From the NCBI RefSeq assembly GCF_027938815.1, contig NZ_CP115913.1, positions 2,638,001-2,702,000 of the forward strand: a stretch of 64,000 nucleotides of DNA, read 5' to 3'. Shown piece after piece: positions 26,501 to 36,100 of the stretch (position 1 is the first letter of the stretch; every line of letters begins with the position of its first letter). The DNA comes from Oceanirhabdus sp. W0125-5. Its GTDB lineage: Bacteria; Bacillota; Clostridia; Clostridiales; Clostridiaceae. A model generated the notes under the pieces. It searched no databases. It was not told the DNA's origin and saw only the letters and a program-made list of their open reading frames with translations. Both the position numbers and the translations under genes were made by a program.

Positions 26501-29500
26501 TGATACCGTGTTTATATACCAAAATATGGACATGCCTGATATGGAAATTGGTGGAGCGGGATTAGAAGAATTAAAATGTGTAAGTAAGACATCTAAAGTA
26601 GATTTGACAGTAGAGATTAATAATTTAGAATCACAGATTGAGGTTATGTTTGAATATAGAGTTGACTTATTTAAAAAATCAACGATTAAAAGGATAGCTA
26701 GACACTATATTAATATAATAAATCAAGTAGTGAATAGTATGGATGTAAAAATACGCAATATTCAATTAGCAACAAAGAAGGAAGAAAGGGAAATTTTAAA
26801 TGAATTTAATAATGTACTTAGCTGCAAATATCCAGCAACAGTTAAGGATTTATTTGAAAAACAAGTAAAAGAGACACCAAATAATATTGCAGTAGTATGC
26901 AATAATCAAAGTATTACATATGAAGAGTTGAATAATAGAGCAAATCAATTAGCTAGAGTATTAGATAAAAACGGAATAGGTGAAGAAAGTATTGTGGCAA
27001 TAATTATGGGGAGATCAATTGCTAGAATTGTTTCACTTCTAGCAATAATAAAAGTGGGAGGGGCTTACTTACCCATTGAACGTAACAATCCTATAGCAAG
27101 AATTAATTATATGTTGAAAGATAGCAAAAGCAAATTACTAATAATGGATCAAGGTAATATAGAAAAACTAGAATATGAAAATAATATACTCGTATATGAT
27201 GAGAGTTTATATAAGAATCAGTTAACATGTAATTTAGATAAAAATATTGATAACTATAATCTTGCTTATATAATATATACATCTGGAACATCTGGAAATC
27301 CTAAAGGAGTAATGGTAGAGCATAAAAATCTATCGGTATATGTAGATGCATTCTTGAATCAATTTAGATGTACGGGTAGTGATAGGATGTTGCAGCAAGC
27401 TTCTTATGCGTTTGATACATATGTAGAAGAATTATATCCAATGCTGCTTACAGGGGGAACTATTGTCGTTGCACAAGAAGAAGATGTGCTAGATGCAAGA
27501 CAATTAGCAAAATTGATATATGAGGAACGCATAACTATTATATCTGTATCGCCACACCTACTAAACGAACTTAATAAGTACTTAAAAGAATGTGATGTTC
27601 ACACATTTATAAGTGGAGGAGATGTTTTAAAGAAAGAATATATAACTAATTTAATAGACATAGGTAATGTTTATAATACGTATGGTCCAACCGAAACAAC
27701 AGTATGTGCAACCTATCATAAATGTAGTAAACTTAGCAAAACTATACCTATAGGAAAACCAATAAAAAATTATAGAGTATATATAATGGATGATTATTTG
27801 CAATTATGCCCTATAGGTGTGGTAGGCGAAATATGCATAGCAGGTAAAGGAGTGACAAGGGGTTATTTAAACAATAAAGAGAAGACAGATAAGAGTTTTA
27901 TAGATTGCGTATATAAACAGGAACGATTGTATAGAACGGGTGATTTAGGAAAATGGACTGAAGATGGAAATATAGAGTATATAGGTAGAAAAGATCAACA
28001 AGTTAACTTAAGAGGATATAGAATTGAATTACAGGAAATCGAGAGAAAGATACTAATGGTTAAAGAAATTACAGATGTTGTAGTAATAAATAGTGGAAAA
28101 GATGCTAACCAATATTTATGTGCATATATTGTAGCAAAAAGAAAGGTTTTAGTTGAAGAAATAAAAAAACACTTAGTTCAGCACTTACCTATTTATATGA
28201 TACCAACATATTTTGTAATGATAGATAAGATACCACTGAACAATAGTGGAAAAGTGGACAAAAAAGCACTACCAGAACCTAAAGCTAATGCATATATAGA
28301 AAAAAAATATGTAGAGCCGAAAACAGAAGAAGAGATAAATTTAGCAAGGATATGGAAGGAGATATTAGAGGTTACAAAAGTGGGGGTAGATGATGACTTC
28401 TTTGAATTAGGAGGGCATTCATTAAAAGCTACTATGCTAATTACAAAAATTCAAAATACATTCAATGTGAAGGTACCTATTTCAGAAGTATTTAATAGAA
28501 GAACAATAAAATTACAGTTGAATTATATTTTAATGCAGGAGCAGAGGATAAATGATCCAATAAGTAAAGTATTTGGAAAGAAATACTATCCGTTATCATC
28601 AGCACAAAAAAGATTATATCTAATAAATCAATTGGATGAAGAATCTACATTATATAATATGCCACAAGTATTGATGGTAGAAGGAAAATTAGATAAGGTA
28701 AAATTGGAAAAGGTACTAAATAAATTAATGGAAAATCAAGAATCATTAAGAACGGTTTTTAAAGAAATTGATGGAGCACCAGTACAAGTAATAAAAGAAG
28801 AAATTAAATTACACATAGATTTTGAGGAGTGTAGAGAACAACAAGTAGATCAAAAAATTGAAAACTTTATTAGACCTTTTGATTTGAGTAATGGGCCATT
28901 ACTTAGAATTATGATATTAAAAACAGGGGACAGTAAATACAAGATAATGTTTGATACACATCATATCATTTCGGATTGGGTATCAATGGATATATTGGTT
29001 AAAGAAATTATGATGGGATATAACAGTGATAAAATATCAAACTTAAATATACAATATAAAGATTTCTCTGAATTGCAAAATAAACAAAAGAATACTGACG
29101 AAATAGATAAGCAAAGAAAGTATTGGATGGAGATTTTAGGTGGTGATATACCGGAGTTAATACTACCTACTGATTATGAAAGGTCTAAAGTACAAAATTT
29201 CCAAGGAAATACTATAGAATTCGATGTAGGAGAAAAGATAACGAAAGATCTGCATGAATTTACAAATAGTAATGGTAATACATTGTTTATGGTATTATTG
29301 GCAGCGTATAATATCTTATTATTTAAATATAGTGGACAAGAAGATATATTGATAGGAACACCGGTAGCGGGGAGAACGCGTGTTGAATATCAAAATATAA
29401 TTGGAATGTTTGTAAACACTTTGGTAATGAGAAATCATCCTAAAAGCAGCAAAATAGTTAAAGAATTCTTAAATGAAGTTAAAGAAAATGCATTAAAAGC

Positions 29501-29924
29501 ATATGAAAATCAAGAATATCAGTTTGATCAATTGGTAGAGGAGTTAAGCATAAAAAGGAAAGTAAATAGAAATCCAATATTTGATACAATGTTTGTATTA
29601 CAAAATGCTGATAGTAATGAGTTAGAACTAGATGGATTAAAGATTAGTAAATATAATCTAGTAAATAAAGTATCGAAATTTGATTTAATAATAACAGCTA
29701 TAGAGCAAAAGGATAGTATTAAGTTATCTGTAGAGTATAGTACAAGTTTATTTAAGGCTGAAAGTATTAATAAGTTCATGGAACGTTATATCATTGTACT
29801 AGAAAACATTATCAAGTATCCAGATAGGCCTATTAGTGAGATAGATTTTTTGAGTGAAGACGAAATAATTAATATACTTACTAGTGATAGCGAAGCAGCG
29901 TTAACAGTTGATTTTAATTTCTAA
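23523..29924 (+). CDS. NRPS 1: FAAL-PCP-C-A-PCP-C (lipo-initiation)
   Basis: About 2133 residues from ATG 23523 (GGAGGG upstream; the ATG at 23505 precedes that site). Order: fatty acyl-AMP ligase (1-555; FSSGSTADPKG about 163, PVYGMAEATLA about 318, KTTSGKIQR about 527); carrier (LLGGDSIKA, Ser about 604); condensation (660-1090, HHIITDG); adenylation (1106-1570, YTSGTSGNPKG); carrier (LGGHSLKA about 1629); condensation (1688-2130), whose motif reads HHIISDW instead of HHxxxDG. The ligase activates a fatty acid and loads it on the first carrier. The A-pocket residues I read are D-T-E-S-I-G-T-V-C, near the Lys code D-A-E-S-I-G-S-V-C; Orn is possible. The protein ends after C, so its acceptor sits on NRPS 2. 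Confidence 0.95.
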   Translation: MKNLNAVIKKNLNSDKGVKIILSKEKQDYLSYKQIYNISMSKLSYFQKIGLKKGSILILQYQGNELCEFICTFWACVIGGIIPVPLAIGNTKEHRKKLIRVYNILDNKYIISTKNYSNSIKELFNQEGIDISEKLILEEETENYDGNEVFLPEISEEDTAFIQFSSGSTADPKGVVLTHANIISNTEAIIEGSKAVTSDKTLSWMPLTHDMGLIGFHITPFVLGMDQYIMSTNLFIKNPLFWLELASMEKVSLLSSPNFGYNYFLKAYDRKKDSTKFMWDLSSVRLIFNGAEPISVEISNRFLHTLRSYKLKNSVMFPVYGMAEATLAITFPRVEEELKYLMLDKKRLLLGESIQIVEEGGVKFVNCGNAVKFTQVRITYNEMVQEENIIGNIEIRGKGVTNGYINKEIMNNQVYSRDGWLKTGDLGFIRQGEIYVTGRAKDIIFLNGKNYFAHDLESMLEEIKGIRLGNVVVGAVSDEQKIDKIIVFVVFRRDIEDFIPVIYEIKEQIAMNLGIEISYVVPVKKIYKTTSGKIQRYKLIENFLKGEYKEELSKIDLIVKELENTNQNEEVIDNIEMKLLKIYKEVLDNDIISVDKHFILLGGDSIKATKLISRIFEEFGVEVPIKIIFEEFTLLNIASYIREQNNKEQIIIEKSNLTESYPILPSQEKLYLVNEVDNKSTLYNLYKVFKVKGRLDNKKLRDAVQKLVEFNDIFRTRFFIEKNKVVQKVNEVANNCYEYINLESDNIMDIINELNKPFDLNRTPLFRIKLVDTLSEGQFLMISIHHIITDGTSMGIILDKLNKIYSQKEVNNSNDIDFKDYCYWRRQAKADGLFEEQKKYWLNIYKDNPEKVAFPLDYKREKYPTYEGSTYSFNIDKVLKEKIDRVLREKKVTMFMLLYASYNILMEKYSNQNDIVVGVPTASRKYNQLNEVIGMFINTLPLRSIVDNDLSINEYLQKVKKDVLDAFNNDEYFVEELIGELNIEKEINRNPLFDTVFIYQNMDMPDMEIGGAGLEELKCVSKTSKVDLTVEINNLESQIEVMFEYRVDLFKKSTIKRIARHYINIINQVVNSMDVKIRNIQLATKKEEREILNEFNNVLSCKYPATVKDLFEKQVKETPNNIAVVCNNQSITYEELNNRANQLARVLDKNGIGEESIVAIIMGRSIARIVSLLAIIKVGGAYLPIERNNPIARINYMLKDSKSKLLIMDQGNIEKLEYENNILVYDESLYKNQLTCNLDKNIDNYNLAYIIYTSGTSGNPKGVMVEHKNLSVYVDAFLNQFRCTGSDRMLQQASYAFDTYVEELYPMLLTGGTIVVAQEEDVLDARQLAKLIYEERITIISVSPHLLNELNKYLKECDVHTFISGGDVLKKEYITNLIDIGNVYNTYGPTETTVCATYHKCSKLSKTIPIGKPIKNYRVYIMDDYLQLCPIGVVGEICIAGKGVTRGYLNNKEKTDKSFIDCVYKQERLYRTGDLGKWTEDGNIEYIGRKDQQVNLRGYRIELQEIERKILMVKEITDVVVINSGKDANQYLCAYIVAKRKVLVEEIKKHLVQHLPIYMIPTYFVMIDKIPLNNSGKVDKKALPEPKANAYIEKKYVEPKTEEEINLARIWKEILEVTKVGVDDDFFELGGHSLKATMLITKIQNTFNVKVPISEVFNRRTIKLQLNYILMQEQRINDPISKVFGKKYYPLSSAQKRLYLINQLDEESTLYNMPQVLMVEGKLDKVKLEKVLNKLMENQESLRTVFKEIDGAPVQVIKEEIKLHIDFEECREQQVDQKIENFIRPFDLSNGPLLRIMILKTGDSKYKIMFDTHHIISDWVSMDILVKEIMMGYNSDKISNLNIQYKDFSELQNKQKNTDEIDKQRKYWMEILGGDIPELILPTDYERSKVQNFQGNTIEFDVGEKITKDLHEFTNSNGNTLFMVLLAAYNILLFKYSGQEDILIGTPVAGRTRVEYQNIIGMFVNTLVMRNHPKSSKIVKEFLNEVKENALKAYENQEYQFDQLVEELSIKRKVNRNPIFDTMFVLQNADSNELELDGLKISKYNLVNKVSKFDLIITAIEQKDSIKLSVEYSTSLFKAESINKFMERYIIVLENIIKYPDRPISEIDFLSEDEIINILTSDSEAALTVDFNF

Positions 29925-29974
29925 TAATAAAGAAGTTTAAGGTTAATTATTATCTTTGTGTCAAAAGAAGTGAC

Positions 29975-30018
29975 AATTATGACATAGATATCTAGTCTAT
30001 GTCATAATTTGTATTTTA
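29975..30018 (+). terminator. Strong hairpin between NRPS 1 and NRPS 2
   Basis: A perfect 14-bp stem (AATTATGACATAGA / TCTATGTCATAATT, loop of 7) stands 50 bases past the NRPS 1 stop, followed by TTGTATTTTA. It could end or attenuate transcription before NRPS 2. Confidence 0.6.
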
Positions 30019-30193
30019 GTCATATAACATTTTTTTCTTTAGTAATTTTTTTTTAGCATAAAAGATAGATTTTAGTTTGTATTAATAGATTTATTATGTA
30101 GACAACTATATAAATTATAAGTTTTACACCTATTTTAGTTATAGAAGTAAATAAATAAGAAAATTATTACCAATAATGAGGAGGAACTTATAA

Positions 30194-33100
30194 ATGGTAA
30201 AAAAAGCAAAAATGTCAAAGCATTTAGAAGTATACAAAGAGGCTTATAATTATTGGAGTAAAAAAATAAATAATATTCATAGCGATACAAATATTCCTAA
30301 AGATGGGATAAAAGATTTTGAATCTAAAAGAGGAATTTACTCTAAAAAAATAAATTCGAATATTGTTAAAAAAATACATGAGATATGTAATAATAATGAT
30401 CTAAGTGTATATATATTCTTGGTATCATCATTAGATATATTATTATATAAATTTACAGGAGAAACAAATATAGTAATAGGTTCACCCTTATATCAGGATA
30501 TAGAAGATAATACTGGTAGGGAAAACAATGCTAATGTTATATTAAGCGATACTGTAAATGCTAATAGTACATTCAAACAATTTCTATTAGAAGTAAAAGA
30601 TACAATAGTTAAAGCATATAAATATCAGTATTATCCTCTTAATGAAGTTAGTAAAGAGTTTAATGTTTCTATGAATATAGTTAATAACCCGAATATTGTT
30701 ATTATGCATAATAAAATACATAATATTAATAATAACTATTCAAATGATATTGTAATAAAGTATTTAGAAAATGAATTAAGTTTTTGTGTTGAGTATAATG
30801 CTTCTAATTATACTCAAAATACAATAGATACATTAATAAATTGCTATATTAATATTGTTGAACAATGTGTGTTTAATTTGATAATAAATATAAAGGATAT
30901 AGAGATAATTAATGAAATAGAAAAAAAAATGCTGATTGATAAATTTTATTCCTCTGTTGAAATGAATGATGTAGAAAGTACAATAGATGAATTATTTGAA
31001 GTTCAAACAAAAAGAACACCAGAAAATATTGCTGTTGTATTTGGAAACAAACACTTGACATATAGAGAACTAAATGAAAGATCTAATCAGGTAGCGAGAA
31101 TATTAGTAGAAAAAGGAATAGAATCAGAAAAAATAGTAGGAATATTAGTGGAACAATCAATAGAAATGATAGTAGGTATAATGGGAATCTTAAAAGCAGG
31201 AGGTGCATATCTACCGATAGATCCCAATTATCCAGATGAAAGGATTAACTATATAATAAAAGATAGTAAAGTGAACGTAATATTAACGGATGATGAAGAA
31301 AATAAGTTCAGTAATTTAAGTGATATAATCACGGTTAATTTGTTAAATAAAGATATACTTAATATAGAGAACTCAAATTTAAATATTAAAAATAAACCAA
31401 GTGATATGGCTTATATAATATACACGTCAGGATCAACAGGACGACCTAAAGGGGTAGTCGTAGAACATAGGAACGTAGTAAGTTTAATGGAAAATAATAA
31501 ATACTTGTTTGATTTCACAAGTGATGATATTTGGACAATGTTTCATTCATTTTGTTTTGATTTTTCTGTATGGGAAATGTATGGAGCTTTACTTAATGGA
31601 GGAAAATTAATTGTAGTACCAAAAGCAATAGCGCAGGATACTCAGGAATATTTAAAGCTTTTGAAGAAAGAAGAAGTAACAGTATTAAATCAAACACCAA
31701 CAGCATTCTATAATTTACTTGAAGAAGAGATGAAATTTGAAAATAGAGAGCTAAAGATTAGATATGTTATTTTTGGTGGAGAAGCATTAAAACCATTAAA
31801 ACTAAAACAATGGAAAGAAAAGTATTCAGATATAAAGCTTATAAATATGTATGGAATTACCGAAACTACGGTTCATGTAACATATAAAGAGATAACAAGC
31901 AAAGAAATAGAAAATAATATAAGTAATATAGGTTCTCCAATAAAGACTTTAGTAGGTTATGTAATGAATGAAGAATTAAAGCTATGCCCTATAGGTGTTG
32001 TTGGAGAATTATGTGTAGGGGGACTAGGTGTAGCAAGAGGTTACTTAAATAGAGAGGATTTAACGAATGTAAAATTTGTTAGGAATCCCTATAAACCAGA
32101 TGAAAGACTTTATAGATCTGGTGATTTGGTTAAAATGTTAGAGAGTGGGGATATGGTATATGTCGGGAGAGCGGATCATCAAGTAAAAATAAGAGGACAT
32201 AGGATAGAAGTAGGGGAAATAGAAACAATTTTATTAAAATACGAAGAAATAAAAGAAGTGGTAGTGATAGTAAAAGAAAACATGAGTCAGAGTAAATATT
32301 TATGTGCATATATAGTTACTGACAAAGATATTAAATCAACAGAGTTAAGAAATTATATGCGGTTACACCTTCCGGAATATATGGTACCATCTTTTTTTAT
32401 TAAGTTACAAAATATACCTATAACAGCAAATGGGAAAGTAAATATAAAAAAATTACCAGACCCAGAAGGTCATATAGAAACAGGAGTACAATATGAGGCT
32501 CCAAGAAATATAGAAGAAAAAGAGATGGTTAACGTATGGGAACAAGTATTAGGTGTAAAAAAAGTAGGTATAAATGATGATTTCTTTACTTTGGGAGGAG
32601 ACTCAATCAAAGCAATTCAAATTGCATCCCAAGTTAATAAATTGAATAAAACAATAGCAATTAAAGAGATTTTACAAAAAACAACAATAAAGGAACTGAC
32701 ACCATTTGTGAAAGACAAAGAAGAAGCAAGTGATAGTGAAGAAAAGATAGTAGGGCACATAGAGTTAACGCCGATACAACATTGGTTTTTTAAACAAAAT
32801 TATGAGGCAATAAACCATTTCAATCAATCTGTAATGTTGACAAGTAAAAATGGATTTGATGAAGAAAAGGTAAGGCAAGTATTTGATAAAATAATAGAGC
32901 ATCATGATATTTTAAGAACTGTTTTTCTAAAAAATGGTGAGATATATAAGGGATACAATCGAGATATCAGTGATAAAATTTATAAAATTAATATAATATA
33001 TCTACATGATGAGGTTGATAAAAAGGAAAGAATAGGATTGGAAGTGAATAAAGTACAAGCCTCTTTAGATATTGAAAATGGACCATTAATAAACATATGT

Positions 33101-36100
33101 ATATTCAAAGGGGAAGATCAAGATGAGTTACTTATAGTAATGCATCATCTAATAATAGATGGAGTATCATGGAGGATTATACTTGAAGACTTTAATATGG
33201 GATATCAACAATCAATAAAACAGAAGAAGATAGAATTTCAGACAAAAACTACATCATATAAAAAGTGGGCACATAAATTAATAGAATACACCCAAAAACT
33301 AGATTTAAGCAATGAAAAAAAATATTGTCAATCATTAAAAAGTAAACATAAAGAAATTCGGACAGATAAAAAAGTGATTCAAAGGAAGCAAGAAAAGGCA
33401 GAAGTAGTAAGTGTTAAAATTGATAAAGAAAAGACAGCTCAAGTGTTAACAAAAGTACATGAAACGTATAATACTGAAATAAATGATTTGCTATTAACTG
33501 CATTAGGAATGACTATAGGTGCATTTAATGGAACTAAAAATATAGTGATAGACGTTGAAGGACATGGAAGAGGAGAGATTATCGAAGGGGTTGATATTAC
33601 TAGAACTGTGGGATGGTTTACAACAATATACCCTGTGCTTATACAAGTGGAAAAGAGTAAACCTTTATCCTACAATTTGAAGAAAAATAAAGAAAATATA
33701 AGGAAAATAAAGAATAAAGAAATTAATTATAATATTTTCAAATATATGACGTCTAATGATAACCAATTGACTCAAGAATCCGATATAATATTTAATTATT
33801 TAGGTCAATTTGATTCGGACATAAATACAGAAACTTTTAATTTATCTGATTACTCATCTGGTCAGAACATAGGAAATAAAAACCAAATTTCATATAAGTT
33901 GGAAGTAAATGCTGTTGTTATAGAACAAGAATTAAATATTCATATTAAATACAACAATAATGAATATGAAGTAGAAACAATAAAAAAAATAGCTGCCAAT
34001 TATAAAAACGATTTGGAAAAGCTGATTATATATTGTATGTCGGCAGATAGAGAAAAAACACCGTCAGACTACGGTAAAACTGAAATAACTTTAGATGAAT
34101 TTGAAGAGATTAATGGATATTTAATGCAACAATCTAAAGAAGAAATACAAGCAATGTATAATTTATCTCCAATGCAACAAGGAATGTTATTTCACAAAAT
34201 CCAAAATGAAGAATCAACTATGTATTTTGAACAAATAAGTTTTGAGATAGAAGGTAAAGTTGATATAAGAATTATGCAAAATTCATTCAATGAACTCATT
34301 AAAAGACATGATATCCTTAGGACAATATTTATATATGAAAATGTTCAAAAACCAATCCAAATTGTATTGAAAGAAAGGCAAAATATAATACATTATAAAG
34401 ATATATGTAGTTTGGATAATAGAGAAAAGATGGAGTATATTAAAAAAATTAAATATACTGATCGTAAAAATGGATTTGATTTAAGAAAAGATAATTTATT
34501 TAGATTATTCATACTAAAAATAGAAGAAAAAAAACATATTATGATATGGAGCCATCACCATATAATAATGGATGGTTGGTGTGTAGGAATAATAATAGAT
34601 GAATTTTTAGTGATTTACAATAAACTTATAAATAATAAGAAAATAACTTTAAATAATCCAATTCAATACAATAAATATTTAGAGTGGTTAGATAAGCAGA
34701 ATTATAAAGAAGGGTTAGAATACTGGAAGGAAATATTAGAAGGGTACAATGAACAAATAACATTGCCTAAGAAAACAATCGAGAACGAGCCTTTGGAATA
34801 TGAAATAGGTGAGGAAAGTTTAATAATTGATAGTAAAATTACAAATAAATTATTAGATATAGTGAAAGAAAACAAAGTAACGTTAAATACAGTATTTCAG
34901 GGGATATGGGCGATAATGTTACAAAAGTATAATAATACTAATGATGTAGTATTTGGTGTAATAGTATCGGGAAGGCCTTCAGAATTAGAAGGAATAGAAA
35001 AAATGATAGGTTTGTTTATAAACAATGTACCTGTAAGGGTAAAAACAACAAAAGAAATGAATTTTAGGGACTTGTTATTAGAGCTTCAACAACAGCAAAT
35101 AGATGCCCAAAAGAATAGTTATTGCTTATTATCAGATATACAATCAAATACTGATTTAAAAGGAAAGCTAATAGATAATATATTAGTATTTGAAAATTAC
35201 CCCTTAACTAAGTTACAAGATAAGGGAGAAATAAATATCGATAAAAATTCCCTAGATGTATTTGAACAATCAAATTATAACTTTAGTATAATAGTCACTC
35301 CCGGAGATGAGGTGAAAATTAATTTTAAGTATAATAAAAAAGTCTATGATTTAGATATAGTAAAAAATATTGCACAAAATATGAAAAGTTTATTTGAGAG
35401 ATTAGATGTTAATGTAAAGTTGAAAGATATAGAAATATTATGCACAGCAGAAAAAAATAAAATAATAAATAATTTTAATAATACACGTTTGGACTTTAAT
35501 AAAGAGAAGACGATTTCTGAATTATTTGAAGAGCAGTTAGAAAATAATTCAGATAAGATAGCAATAGTATGCGAAGAAAGAAAAATAACATATGAAGAAC
35601 TCAATAATAAAGCTAATCAATTAGCTAAATTATTGCGAGAAGAGGGGGTAAGGCCTGATACAATAGTAGGAGTGTTGGCAGAACGATCTATAGAAATGAT
35701 TGTTGCCATACTTGCTATTTTAAAGGCTGGAGGAGCGTATCTGCCTATAGATATAGAATACCCAGAAGAAAGAATAAATTATATGTTAAGTGATAGTAAT
35801 GTAGAGATTATACTTACTAATACACAGATTAATGTGCAAACTATAGGGGATAATAAAAAAATAATAAACCTTAATGATGTGACTATATTGAACAAAGATG
35901 TTCAATACATTGAAAATGTAAATAATATTCATGACTTAGCGTATGTAATTTATACATCTGGAACAACAGGAAATCCTAAAGGTGTAATGATTGAACATTT
36001 AGGTATAAATAACTTAAAGTGCTGGTTTGAAGAAGGATTGAGTATAGGTAATAATGAACGAATATTGCAATTTGCAAGTATATCGTTTGATGCATTTGGA

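Noticed and set aside
29925..30193. Possible frameshift joining NRPS 1 and NRPS 2 into one gene
   Set aside because: NRPS 1 ends after a full C domain, the gap is non-coding with a hairpin, and NRPS 2 has its own GAGGAGG and ATG.
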